Assembly (NCBI GenBank): GCA_964623085.1
Contig: CAZUTO010000031.1
Location: forward strand, 1 to 18,470
Source of the DNA: CAZUTO01 sp964623085
GTDB lineage: Bacteria; Pseudomonadota; Gammaproteobacteria; Pseudomonadales; GM7GCV1
Direction: 5' to 3'
DNA: 18,470 nt
Of the stretch, positions 7,769 through 15,307 are shown piece after piece (position 1 is the first letter of the stretch; every line of letters starts with the position of its first letter). Below the pieces are notes generated by a model that saw nothing but the letters and a program-made list of their open reading frames with translations, was not told where the DNA came from and did not search any database. Made by a program: the position numbers and the translations under genes.

Positions 7769-9655
7769 ATGACAGAGCAATACAGTGCACGGGATATTGA
7801 AGTTTTAACCGGCCTTGATCCAGTTAGAAAACGCCCGGGGATGTACACAGATACCTCCCGCCCTAACCACCTTGCCCAAGAAGTGATCGATAACAGTGTT
7901 GATGAAGCACTGGCTGGTCATGCGTCAAAAATAGATGTTGTATTGCATAAAGACGGTAGCCTCAGTGTGAGTGACGACGGCCGTGGCATGCCTGTCGATA
8001 TTCACCCCGAAAAGAAAAAGCCGGGCGTTGAGGTGATCCTCACCACGTTACACGCTGGTGGTAAATTCTCCGACAAGAACTATCAGTTTTCCGGTGGCTT
8101 GCATGGCGTGGGTGTCTCAGTAGTTAACGCGCTTTCTGCCGTGCTCAATATAACGATTCGTCGCGGCGGCAAGGTTTACGAGATGTCTTTTGCCGATGGC
8201 GAAAAGAATAGTGATCTGGAAGTCATCGATACCTGCGGCCAAAGGAATACGGGCACCACCGTGCGCTTTTGGCCAGATCCAAAATACTTTGATTCGGCGA
8301 AGTACAGCGTTTCCAAACTCAAACACCTGCTCAGAGCAAAGGCCGTACTGTGCTCGGGGCTTGAAGTTAAATTCAAAGATGAAAACACCTCAGAGTCTGA
8401 CACTTGGCTTTTTGAAAACGGTCTATTGGATTATCTGCTGGAATCGACGCAGGGCTTTGACACGCTTCCTGTAGAAGGTTTTCTAGGCAGTATGGCGGGG
8501 AGCGGTGAAGCCGTTGATTGGGCAATTCAATGGCTTCCCAATGGTGGTGATCTGGTTGAGGAGTCCTATGTCAATTTGATTCCGACTTCGCAGGGAGGCA
8601 CCCATGTTAATGGGCTTAGAACCGGCCTACTGGAAGCGATTCGCGAGTTCTGCGAATTCAGAAACTTGCTGCCTAGGGGTATTAAGCTCACGGGGGAGGA
8701 TATCTGGCAGGGTTGTGCCTACATTTTATCTTTCAAAATGTTGGATCCCCAATTTTCCGGTCAAACCAAAGAGCGATTGTCATCGCGAGAAGCCGCGGGC
8801 TTTATTGCGGGTATCGTTAAAGACAGCTTTAGCCTCTGGCTGAACCAGCATACAGATGATGCAGATGCTATTGCTCAGCATTGCATTGGCCAAGCGCAAA
8901 AGCGTATGCGTTCGAGCAAGAAGGTAGTTCGAAAAAAAGTGGCCTCCGGTCCAGCATTACCCGGAAAGCTGGCGGATTGCAGCAGCGACGACCCAGCAAG
9001 GACAGAGTTGTTTCTTGTAGAAGGGGATTCGGCGGGTGGGTCGGCCAAACAGGCACGAGACCGCATTTTTCAGGCGATTATGCCGCTGCGAGGCAAGATC
9101 CTGAACACTTGGGAAGTCGATTCACAGCAAGTCTTGGCTTCGCAAGAAGTGAACAACATTTCCATTGCGCTGGGCGTTGAGCCGGGCTCAGACAACCTCG
9201 AAGGGTTGCGCTACGGGAAAGTTTGCATTCTTGCAGATGCAGACTCCGATGGGCTGCATATCGCCACGCTTTTGTGCGCACTATTTTTGCGACATTTTCG
9301 GCCACTAGTGAGTGGCGGATACGTCTATGTTGCCATGCCACCACTGTATCGAATTGATGTGGGTAAAGAGGTATTTTATGCCCTAGATGATCATGAGAAA
9401 AAGGGTGTGATCGATCGTATCGAAGCCGAGAAACTGCGCGGCAAAGTCAACGTCCAGCGTTTTAAGGGCTTGGGCGAGATGAATCCGATGCAGCTTCGTG
9501 AAACGACAATGTCACCAGATACGCGTCGTTTGGTGCAACTGAGTTTAGATCCAAAGTTAGACACAGATGGTTTGATGGATATGCTGCTGGCAAAGAAGCG
9601 CGCGCCAGAGCGAAAGGCTTGGTTGGAGTCAAAAGGTAATCTGGCGGAAGTTTGA
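7769..9655 (+). CDS. parE: DNA topoisomerase IV subunit B (ParE)
   Basis: ParE is the ATPase subunit of topoisomerase IV, which unlinks replicated chromosomes. The 628 residues match E. coli ParE (630) and are much shorter than gammaproteobacterial GyrB (about 800), which settles the assignment. The GHKL ATPase domain shows E-V-I-D-N-S-V-D-E-A, D-D-G-R-G-M-P and the G-G-L-H-G-V-G-V lid region around residues 110-117. The TOPRIM domain has L-V-E-G-D-S-A-G-G-S-A-K-Q-A-R-D-R, then P-L-R-G-K-I-L-N, and D-A-D-S-D-G-L-H-I; the acidic residues for Mg2+ are all present. The C-terminal Q-R-F-K-G-L-G-E-M-N-P-M-Q-L-R-E-T-T is intact. The ATG at 7769 has a weak ribosome-binding site but leads into the usual Y-S-A-x-D-I-E-V-L-T-G-L-D-P. 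parC follows in the same direction after one intervening gene. Confidence 0.97.
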   Translation: MTEQYSARDIEVLTGLDPVRKRPGMYTDTSRPNHLAQEVIDNSVDEALAGHASKIDVVLHKDGSLSVSDDGRGMPVDIHPEKKKPGVEVILTTLHAGGKFSDKNYQFSGGLHGVGVSVVNALSAVLNITIRRGGKVYEMSFADGEKNSDLEVIDTCGQRNTGTTVRFWPDPKYFDSAKYSVSKLKHLLRAKAVLCSGLEVKFKDENTSESDTWLFENGLLDYLLESTQGFDTLPVEGFLGSMAGSGEAVDWAIQWLPNGGDLVEESYVNLIPTSQGGTHVNGLRTGLLEAIREFCEFRNLLPRGIKLTGEDIWQGCAYILSFKMLDPQFSGQTKERLSSREAAGFIAGIVKDSFSLWLNQHTDDADAIAQHCIGQAQKRMRSSKKVVRKKVASGPALPGKLADCSSDDPARTELFLVEGDSAGGSAKQARDRIFQAIMPLRGKILNTWEVDSQQVLASQEVNNISIALGVEPGSDNLEGLRYGKVCILADADSDGLHIATLLCALFLRHFRPLVSGGYVYVAMPPLYRIDVGKEVFYALDDHEKKGVIDRIEAEKLRGKVNVQRFKGLGEMNPMQLRETTMSPDTRRLVQLSLDPKLDTDGLMDMLLAKKRAPERKAWLESKGNLAEV

Positions 9656-9748
9656 TCTTAGGTCGTGCCTTCTTAGGCATGTTTCCAAAAGAGATATTTC
9701 GGGCTGGGTGGTTGATAGATAGACCTCAAACAAGGGGAAGGGTTATTT

Positions 9749-10297
9749 ATGAAAATTATCTCAAGCTGTGCTGCACGCATTTTTACTTTTTTACTTGTGG
9801 CGTCTTTAGTGGCCTGTGCATCGGCACCTGGTCCGGTTTCGGTAGCGGTAGATCCTCAGGAAATAGAGGCCTTAGGGCTCCGAAATCTTCAAAACCCTGA
9901 GGGCAAGTTTTATACCAGTGGTCAGCCAACCAAAGAAGATTTAGAAGCGCTTAGTGAAGCTGGTGTGCAGAATGTGGTCAGTGTGCGCACTGATGGGGAA
10001 CTCGACTGGGATGAGAAAGCCTACGTTGAATCACTTGGTATGAATTTCTATAGCGTTCCGGTAGCAGGCGCCTCTGGCGTAACCTATGAGAATGCAGCTG
10101 CATTAACAAGTTTGCTGGATACGATCGAAGGCGAGGCCACTGTATTGCATTGTGGTTCCGGTAATCGTGTCGGCGCACTAGTTGCGTTGAGTGAGCTCGA
10201 GTCAAACGGTGGAGATATTGAGGCAGCCGTTCAAAAGGGCAAAGATTGGGGCCTAACGGGTTTGGAGTCTGAGATTCGAAATAGAGCTTCAGAATAG
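9749..10297 (+). CDS. Lipoprotein with Cys-X4-Arg protein-tyrosine-phosphatase-like domain
   Basis: This 182-residue protein begins with a signal peptide ending in L-V-A-C; the cysteine at residue 23 is the likely lipidation site, so the protein should be exported and membrane-anchored. The domain from about residue 40 resembles the small dual-specificity-like phosphatase family related to DUF442: F-Y-T-S-G-Q-P-T at the start, V-V-S-V-R-T-D-G-E, then H-C-G-S-G-N-R-V-G-A as the phosphate-binding loop near residues 133-142. The loop is Cys-X4-Arg, one residue shorter than the classic Cys-X5-Arg, as I recall for DUF442-like members. Catalysis and substrate are unknown. A G-rich ribosome-binding site (GGAAGGG) lies six bases before the ATG. 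It is 93 bases after parE and 54 before parC, and a role in chromosome unlinking seems unlikely for an exported protein. Confidence 0.8.
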   Translation: MKIISSCAARIFTFLLVASLVACASAPGPVSVAVDPQEIEALGLRNLQNPEGKFYTSGQPTKEDLEALSEAGVQNVVSVRTDGELDWDEKAYVESLGMNFYSVPVAGASGVTYENAAALTSLLDTIEGEATVLHCGSGNRVGALVALSELESNGGDIEAAVQKGKDWGLTGLESEIRNRASE

Positions 10298-10312
10298 AAC
10301 GGTTTAACAAAA

Positions 10313-10340
10313 TAGCTAGTACAGATTAGCTAGTAAAAAT
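10313..10340 (+). repeat. 14-bp tandem direct repeat before parC
   Basis: Two copies of a 14-base unit stand head to tail: TAGCTAGTACAGAT (10313-10326) and TAGCTAGTAAAAAT (10327-10340). Twelve of 14 positions agree, and a further TAG follows. The repeat fills half of the gap between the lipoprotein gene and parC and ends 11 bases before the parC start. Confidence 0.7.
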
Positions 10341-10351
10341 TAGAGAGACAA

Positions 10352-12637
10352 TTGACGTTGGAATCATCTCAGTTTAACGAAGACGGCAACGAAATTCAGT
10401 CGCTGCGGGATTATGCAGAAAAGGCGTATCTGGATTACTCCATGTACGTCATTCTGGATCGGGCATTGCCAAATATTGGTGACGGTCTTAAGCCGGTGCA
10501 GCGGCGCATTGTTTATGCGATGAGTGAGCTGGGTTTGCGAGCAGGAGCAAAATATAAGAAGTCCGCTCGCACGGTCGGTGATGTCATTGGTAAGTTCCAC
10601 CCGCATGGTGATAGTGCAGCTTACGAAGCCATGGTGCTCATGGCGCAGCCATTCAGTTATCGATATCCACTAGTAGATGGCCAAGGTAACTGGGGCTCAC
10701 CCGATGATCCAAAGTCCTTTGCGGCCATGCGCTATACCGAATCGAGGCTGTCGCCTTACGCGCGTGTACTGCTTGAGGAGTTAGGCCAGGGCACAGTAGA
10801 TTGGGGCCCAAACTTTGATGGCACGATGGATGAACCCTTGGTTCTCCCTGCGCAGGTTCCCAATGTGCTGTTAAATGGCACCACTGGCATTGCTGTAGGC
10901 ATGGCGACGGATATCCCGCCGCATAATCTGCGTGAAGTCGTTGGGGCCTGTGTGCGGTTGCTAGAAAATAGCAAAGCACCCAAGGAAGAAGTGTTGGGAT
11001 ATATCAAAGGGCCAGATTACCCCACTGAAGCCGATATTATCTCCACGCCTGAAGAAATTTCTGAGCTTTATGAATCCGGTCGAGGATCAATTAAGCAGCG
11101 CGCAAGTTGGATGATCGAAGACGGCGAAATTGTCGTGACCGCACTTCCTCATCAAGTGTCCGGCGCAAAACTACTCGAGCAGATCGCCGATCAGATGAAT
11201 GGCAAAAAATTGCCGATGGTTTCTGATCTGCGCGACGAGAGTGATCATGAAAACCCAACTCGTTTGGTGATCGTCCCGCGATCTAATCGAGTGGATACCG
11301 ATGCAGTAATGGCACATTTGTTCGCGACTACTGATCTAGAAAAAAGTCATCGCGTTAATCTCAATATGATTGGGATAGACGGCAAGCCGGCTGTGAAGTC
11401 CATTTTTGAGATCTTGAAGGAATGGTTGCAGTTTCGTTTGGTTACCGTCCGCAAACGGCTGCAATATCGGTTAGACAAAGTCGATGCGCGACTGCATTTA
11501 TTGGACGGCTTACTTGTAGCCTTCCTCAATATTGACGAAGTGATTCAAATCATCCGTACCGAAGATGAGCCGAAGCCTGTATTGATGAAGCGCTTTGCGC
11601 TGACTGAAATTCAAGCCGACTATATTCTCGATACGCGCTTGCGTCAGTTGGCTCGACTCGAAGAAGTGAAGATCCGCGGTGAGCAAGAAGAACTGCAAAA
11701 AGAGAAAGCTGAGCTTGAAGCTGTACTTGGTTCAAAAGCTAGATTGAAGACCAAAGTTAAGAAAGAGCTATTGGCTGTTGCGGAAGAGTTTGGTGATGAT
11801 CGCCGCTCAAATATCGTCGCTACGGCAATGACGGCCAAAGCCTTTAGTGATGAAGACTTGCTGACATCTGAAGCAGTGACAGTAGTGCTATCTGAAAAAG
11901 GCTGGGTACGCGCGGCGAAAGGCCATGATGTAGAGCCGGATTCGCTTAGCTATAAAAGTGGTGACGCTTACCTAGATCACGCTCAAGGAAAGTCTAACCA
12001 GCAGGCCGTATTTATCGATAGCGCTGGCCGCAGCTACTCTTTGGGCGCACACACCTTGCCATCGGCACGTGGTCAGGGAGAACCCTTAACCGGGCGAGTC
12101 AATCCATCATCAGGTGCTGAGTTTCGCGCGGTGTTGATGGCAGAGAGCGAAAGTGCAGAAGTGCTGATGGCTTCGGATGCAGGGTACGGCTATATCTGTC
12201 AATTTGATGATCTCTTAGCCAACAAAAAGGCAGGTAAAGCCGCCTTGTCTTTACCCAAAGGCGCCCGCGTATTGCCGCCTATGTTGCTTTCGGATAAATC
12301 GAAAGATCTACTTGTCGCGGTGACAAATGAGGGAAGGATGCTCGCGTTTCCGCTTGCGGACTTGCCGACTCTTAGCAAGGGCAAAGGCAATAAAATTATC
12401 GGTATACCTTCTTCGAGAGTACAGAATCGCGAAGAATTTATGGTTTGTGTTGCTGTTTTCCCAGAGGGAGCGTCTTTAAAAGTACATTCTGGAAAACGGC
12501 ACCTGGTGATAAAAGCCGCAGACATCGAACATTATTTGGGAGAGCGTGGCAGAAGAGGTAGTAAGTTGCCAAGAGGTTTCCAGCGTGTGGATAGTCTCAG
12601 TGTGGAAATGGCGGCAGAGAAATCTGATAAAGCTTGA
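10352..12637 (+). CDS. parC: DNA topoisomerase IV subunit A (ParC)
   Basis: ParC is the DNA-breaking subunit of topoisomerase IV. The 761 residues compare with 752 in E. coli. The winged-helix region gives L-K-P-V-Q-R-R-I-V-Y-A-M, then H-P-H-G-D-S-A-A-Y-E-A-M, and A-A-M-R-Y-T-E-S-R-L with the catalytic Tyr128. In the quinolone-determining region Ser88 and Glu92, equivalent to E. coli Ser80 and Glu84, are the wild-type residues. The tower and coiled-coil (about 440-480) follow, and a degenerate beta-pinwheel domain fills the C-terminus from about residue 500. The start must be non-ATG: an in-frame TAA lies at 10334-10336 and the first ATG is Met31 within the conserved core, so TTG at 10352 (or TTG at 10358) is used, with only a weak GAGAG site upstream. 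The gene ends 42 bases before a strong terminator. Confidence 0.97.
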   Translation: MTLESSQFNEDGNEIQSLRDYAEKAYLDYSMYVILDRALPNIGDGLKPVQRRIVYAMSELGLRAGAKYKKSARTVGDVIGKFHPHGDSAAYEAMVLMAQPFSYRYPLVDGQGNWGSPDDPKSFAAMRYTESRLSPYARVLLEELGQGTVDWGPNFDGTMDEPLVLPAQVPNVLLNGTTGIAVGMATDIPPHNLREVVGACVRLLENSKAPKEEVLGYIKGPDYPTEADIISTPEEISELYESGRGSIKQRASWMIEDGEIVVTALPHQVSGAKLLEQIADQMNGKKLPMVSDLRDESDHENPTRLVIVPRSNRVDTDAVMAHLFATTDLEKSHRVNLNMIGIDGKPAVKSIFEILKEWLQFRLVTVRKRLQYRLDKVDARLHLLDGLLVAFLNIDEVIQIIRTEDEPKPVLMKRFALTEIQADYILDTRLRQLARLEEVKIRGEQEELQKEKAELEAVLGSKARLKTKVKKELLAVAEEFGDDRRSNIVATAMTAKAFSDEDLLTSEAVTVVLSEKGWVRAAKGHDVEPDSLSYKSGDAYLDHAQGKSNQQAVFIDSAGRSYSLGAHTLPSARGQGEPLTGRVNPSSGAEFRAVLMAESESAEVLMASDAGYGYICQFDDLLANKKAGKAALSLPKGARVLPPMLLSDKSKDLLVAVTNEGRMLAFPLADLPTLSKGKGNKIIGIPSSRVQNREEFMVCVAVFPEGASLKVHSGKRHLVIKAADIEHYLGERGRRGSKLPRGFQRVDSLSVEMAAEKSDKA

Positions 12638-12679
12638 AGGGAATCAAAGCCAAGGCGTTAAAGACATACTCATACCAAC

Positions 12680-12708
12680 AAAAAAGGGAGCCATACGGCT
12701 CCCTTTTT
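12680..12708. terminator. Bidirectional rho-independent terminator between parC and mscL
   Basis: A perfect stem GGGAGCC / GGCTCCC with the loop ATAC is flanked by six A residues on the left and five T residues on the right. On the plus strand it ends the parE-parC transcript. The A-run gives a U-run on the minus strand, so it can also stop the convergent mscL transcript. Confidence 0.93.
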
Positions 12709-12751
12709 ATTCTAAACACACCGATAAGATGCGTTTAAGTTAACTGCATGA

Positions 12752-13150
12752 CTATTTTCGCAAAGCGTCACGAATTTCAGTTAACAAAACTTCTTCATTA
12801 GTAGGCTCTGGAGGCGCTTCCGGCGCTTCTTCTTCAGCCTTCTTCATATTATTCATACCTTTGATGGCCATAAATATAGCGAAGGCAATGATGATGAAGT
12901 CAAATACGTTTTGCAGGAAAGCACCGTAATTAATTGCCACGGCTTCTGCTTCACCACTTGCTTCCTGAAGGGTGATCGCTAACTGAGAGAAATCTACCCC
13001 ACCTATTAAGAGTCCGATAGGTGGCATAAGCACGTCAGCCACAAAGGACGAAACGATTTTTCCGAAAGCACCGCCAATGATGATACCTACAGCCATATCA
13101 ACGACGCTTCCTTTCATCGCGAATTCTTTAAATTCAGTCATCATGCTCAT
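12752..13150 (-). CDS. mscL: Large-conductance mechanosensitive channel MscL
   Basis: MscL is the homopentameric inner-membrane channel that opens at near-lytic tension and releases solutes in hypo-osmotic shock. Its 132 residues match the family length (136 in E. coli). The N-terminal amphipathic helix M-T-E-F-K-E-F-A-M-K-G is followed by TM1 (about 15-45) with the gate segment V-V-D-M-A-V-G-I-I-I-G-G-A-F-G-K-I-V, the periplasmic loop, TM2 (about 75-98) with N-V-F-D-F-I-I-I-A-F-A-I-F, and the cytoplasmic helix E-E-V-L-L-T-E-I-R-D-A-L. The frame extends to 13204, but the start at 13150 fits: AAGGA lies eight bases upstream and the family begins exactly there. The linker between TM2 and the last helix is rich in Glu, Ala and Pro. 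It converges on parC across a shared terminator. Confidence 0.97.
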   Translation of the reverse strand: MSMMTEFKEFAMKGSVVDMAVGIIIGGAFGKIVSSFVADVLMPPIGLLIGGVDFSQLAITLQEASGEAEAVAINYGAFLQNVFDFIIIAFAIFMAIKGMNNMKKAEEEAPEAPPEPTNEEVLLTEIRDALRK

Positions 13151-13488
13151 AATAATTTTCCTTCTTTGTGTGGATTGATCTTTTTGTTTAAGTAGGTTTC
13201 TCAACTTACTATTTTTATAGCCAAAACTTTAGGCATCCGCCTATATAACTTAGCCATTGAACGTTAAAAGGTCGTTAAGTTCAACCCTGGCTATTTCAGA
13301 GTTTTTTTAGTCAAACTGTTTTAACGGCTCTTGCAGAGATGCAATGCACTGGCGATGGAAAAACCAAATGAGCCAACCTCGATGAATCAAAGGCCATTTG
13401 AAAGCCATTAAAATGGTGCTTGATAAAAGATTGGTCGTTCTAACGAGTGCTTAAATGAGTGTTTGAGCGATGGTCGGTATCTAGGTGC
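13151..13488. other. 338-bp intergenic region between the MaoC gene and mscL
   Basis: No coding frame with real gene character is seen on either strand. The region must hold the mscL promoter and the end of the upstream minus-strand transcript. It contains a long imperfect hairpin (13251-13293, listed separately) and a run of seven T residues at 13302-13308. I find no convincing -35/-10 pair for mscL, although A/T-rich -10-like sequences occur near 13212-13247. Confidence 0.6.
13251..13293. repeat. Imperfect long inverted repeat upstream of mscL
   Basis: Left arm TAGCCA-TTGAAC-g-TTAA (13251-13267) pairs with right arm TTAA-GTTCAA-ccc-TGGCTA (13275-13293), giving 16 base pairs around a seven-base loop, with a one-base and a three-base bulge. 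On the minus strand no U-run follows. On the plus strand a T-run starts nine bases after the stem. It may be a structured terminator for the upstream minus-strand transcript, an operator, or a dispersed repeat; the sequence does not decide. Confidence 0.6.
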
Positions 13489-13893
13489 TCAGCCAAACTT
13501 CACCACAGCATCGCCGTCAATCACGATGGTTCCTTCGGCGTTAACCGCGAATGTGCGCAGCTTCATGATGGGTTTGCCCTCGCGGATGGAAGTGATCTCA
13601 ACCGTCGCGGTGATTTCATCGTCGATCATTACCGGTGCTTTAAAGCTTAAATTTTGGCCGAGATAGATTGAACCCTTGCCAGGTAATTGCATACCGATAA
13701 GCGCTGAAAAAAGGCTGCCAACGAGCATGCCGTGCACAACACGTTGGCCAAAAACAGACTCGGCCGCTGCGGCATCATCAAGATGAATGGGGTTGGCATC
13801 AGCGCTGACTTCCGCAAACCTAGCGACGTCTTCTGACGAGAATCGCTTGGTGATAGAAGCGGAATCGCCGACTTTAAAATCATGGCAACTCAT
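13489..13893 (-). CDS. MaoC-like (R)-specific enoyl-CoA hydratase
   Basis: This is a single hotdog-fold protein of 134 residues in the MaoC/PhaJ group, which hydrates trans-2-enoyl-CoA to (R)-3-hydroxyacyl-CoA. The hydratase-2 signature is complete: A-D-A-N-P-I-H-L-D-D, with catalytic Asp32 and His37, then F-G-Q-R-V-V-H-G-M-L at about 48-57. The core strand S-F-K-A-P-V and the late K-L-R-T segment also fit. Length matches PhaJ-type single-domain enzymes. The start lies two bases after the stop of the anchor-protein gene, so translation is probably coupled; no independent ribosome-binding site is clear. The substrate range cannot be told, and no PHA synthase or beta-oxidation gene is nearby, so involvement in storage polymer or fatty-acid metabolism is inference from family alone. 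Confidence 0.85.
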   Translation of the reverse strand: MSCHDFKVGDSASITKRFSSEDVARFAEVSADANPIHLDDAAAAESVFGQRVVHGMLVGSLFSALIGMQLPGKGSIYLGQNLSFKAPVMIDDEITATVEITSIREGKPIMKLRTFAVNAEGTIVIDGDAVVKFG

Positions 13894-13895
13894 TA

Positions 13896-14561
13896 CTAGT
13901 AGCCGCCGAGATCGATTTCAAGCAACTCGTCGTAATAGCCGGCGACGTTGAGCGTGATTGTCGTTTCACTGTCACTAATGTTGAGCCAATACCAGCCGTG
14001 CTGACCGCTGAATGGCGCAACAATCGAGCCGCTTTCGCTATTGCCTTCACCCTCGGTGTAGCGCGTCCAGAATTCCGCGTGTCTTGTTTCGTCATGTGCG
14101 TGGAAATCAAAATACATATCACCGTCGGCTTCCCACGAATAAAGCAGCGTGTCACCTTCTTCCATCACTGCCTTGAACTCGATCTGCCCATCTAGTGGCA
14201 GCACAATCTCAATGGTTTCCGTTTTGTAGATCTCTTCATGCACGCGTTGGTTGGTTCCCGTTAACGAAGGAAGTGCTCGACCAAAATCGTCTAATGGTAT
14301 TTCAGCAGTGGCTGGGTCGACAGATACATAGAGCACGCCTTCGTCTAATTCTAGTGGCGCGATAACAACGCCCTCGCTATCCGCTGAGCTATCCCCGGAA
14401 TCTGTGAGCTGCGTGAGGCCAGTGGCTTCACCGAAACCGGAGGGGTCTTCGCCTTTTTCAGCCGGGAGGACAACAAAGTAAGTCAGCGCCCCACCGACAA
14501 GTAGGGTGAGAATAAAACCGACAAAGAGTTGTTTGTTAGTAAGAATAGATGATTCAGTCAT
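13896..14561 (-). CDS. Membrane-anchored extracytoplasmic protein, HupE-associated type
   Basis: This 221-residue protein has one N-terminal hydrophobic helix (about 12-32) with no cleavage site, then an acidic linker (33-65) rich in Gly, Ser and Asp, and a beta-rich domain to the C-terminus. It resembles proteins called 'transmembrane anchor protein' that often stand beside HupE/UreJ-type genes. Typical segments are Y-S-W-E-A-D-G-D-M-Y-F-D-F-H-A-H, then R-Y-T-E-G, and F-S-G-Q-H-G-W-Y-W-L-N. The histidines at 154, 156, 161 and 188 could bind a metal, which is a guess. The function is not established. The ATG has an AGAGG five bases upstream. It lies 30 bases after the HupE-like gene and two bases before the MaoC gene, so all three are probably co-transcribed. 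Confidence 0.75.
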   Translation of the reverse strand: MTESSILTNKQLFVGFILTLLVGGALTYFVVLPAEKGEDPSGFGEATGLTQLTDSGDSSADSEGVVIAPLELDEGVLYVSVDPATAEIPLDDFGRALPSLTGTNQRVHEEIYKTETIEIVLPLDGQIEFKAVMEEGDTLLYSWEADGDMYFDFHAHDETRHAEFWTRYTEGEGNSESGSIVAPFSGQHGWYWLNISDSETTITLNVAGYYDELLEIDLGGY

Positions 14562-14591
14562 GATTGCCTCTATGTGTGTGCCTGATCAAAC

Positions 14592-15296
14592 TCAGGTAGC
14601 AAAGTAGTATGCGAATTGGTATGTGGCAAGCGCAAAGCCCCCCGTCATCAGGAGCATATTGATTGCAATGCCGGGTTTAGGGTTACTGCTAATTCGTTGG
14701 CCAATACTCAGTATAAGGAGCAGAAACATCAGAGCGAGAATTTGTCCAATTTCCACGCCTAGATTAAAAGAAACGAGGTTGGCGACCAAGCCATCTTCAT
14801 GCAAGCTTAAATCTTGGAGTTTGGTGGCCAAGCCTAGCCCATGAAACAAACCGAAGATAAAAACTGCGGGCTTATCATTAAAAGACTGCCCGAGAAGGCG
14901 GTCAAAACCGCCAAGGTTATCAAAGGCCTTATACACAACTGACAGGCCAATAATGCCATCAACAAAATAGGCGCTGACGTTCCAATCCATTAACACCCCG
15001 GCTAAGAGTGTAATACTATGGCCCACCGCAAACAGGCTAACGTATAAAGCAACGCTGCGCATACTGGTGAGATAAAAGATCACACCAAATAAAAACATCA
15101 AATGGTCGTAGCCGGTGACCATGTGCTTCGCGCCCAAATACAGATAAACGAAAAACTGGAAGCCTTGGTTTTCGTTCAGGAAGCGAGCATCAGCGCCACT
15201 AACACCGTGGCCATAGGCTGCAATACATACCAAGCCCAAGGCTATGGAGAGGATCCAGCGGATCAAAAACCTATGGTTGATAGTGGGCATGGACAT
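14592..15296 (-). CDS. HupE/UreJ-type membrane protein
   Basis: This 234-residue protein has a signal-like N-terminus ending near A-Y-G-H, about six further hydrophobic segments, and histidine motifs of the HupE/UreJ_2 family within or near them: G-A-K-H-M-V-T-G-Y-D-H-L-M-F-L (His58, Asp64, His65), V-G-H-S-I-T-L (His93), G-L-F-H-G-L-G-L-A (His152) and F-N-L-G-V-E-I-G-Q. Relatives are thought to be nickel or other transition-metal permeases or accessory proteins, but for this branch the substrate is not known, and no hydrogenase or urease gene is in the window. The ATG at 15296 has no clear ribosome-binding site; a second ATG is two codons on. It starts 11 bases after the end of the lambda P-like gene, which suggests it shares the transcript. 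Confidence 0.8.
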   Translation of the reverse strand: MSMPTINHRFLIRWILSIALGLVCIAAYGHGVSGADARFLNENQGFQFFVYLYLGAKHMVTGYDHLMFLFGVIFYLTSMRSVALYVSLFAVGHSITLLAGVLMDWNVSAYFVDGIIGLSVVYKAFDNLGGFDRLLGQSFNDKPAVFIFGLFHGLGLATKLQDLSLHEDGLVANLVSFNLGVEIGQILALMFLLLILSIGQRISSNPKPGIAINMLLMTGGFALATYQFAYYFAT

Positions 15297-15307
15297 TGAA
15301 TAATTTA

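Noticed and set aside
8881..9344. Open frames of 80-99 codons on both strands within parE
   Set aside because: They lie in the TOPRIM region of parE, have Arg/Cys/Pro-rich shadow composition and no ribosome-binding site.
7769..9655. Assignment as GyrB
   Set aside because: The length of 628 residues and close agreement with E. coli ParE, plus parC downstream, fit ParE; gammaproteobacterial GyrB is longer by about 170 residues.
10352..10700. Quinolone-resistance change in ParC
   Set aside because: Ser88 and Glu92 are the wild-type residues at the positions commonly altered.
12199..12743. Open frames antisense to, or crossing, the end of parC
   Set aside because: One is a shadow of the ParC C-terminal domain; the plus-strand one runs through the rho-independent terminator.
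13459..13666. Two plus-strand frames opposite the MaoC gene
   Set aside because: Both are shadows of the hydratase, whose catalytic motif is intact on the minus strand.
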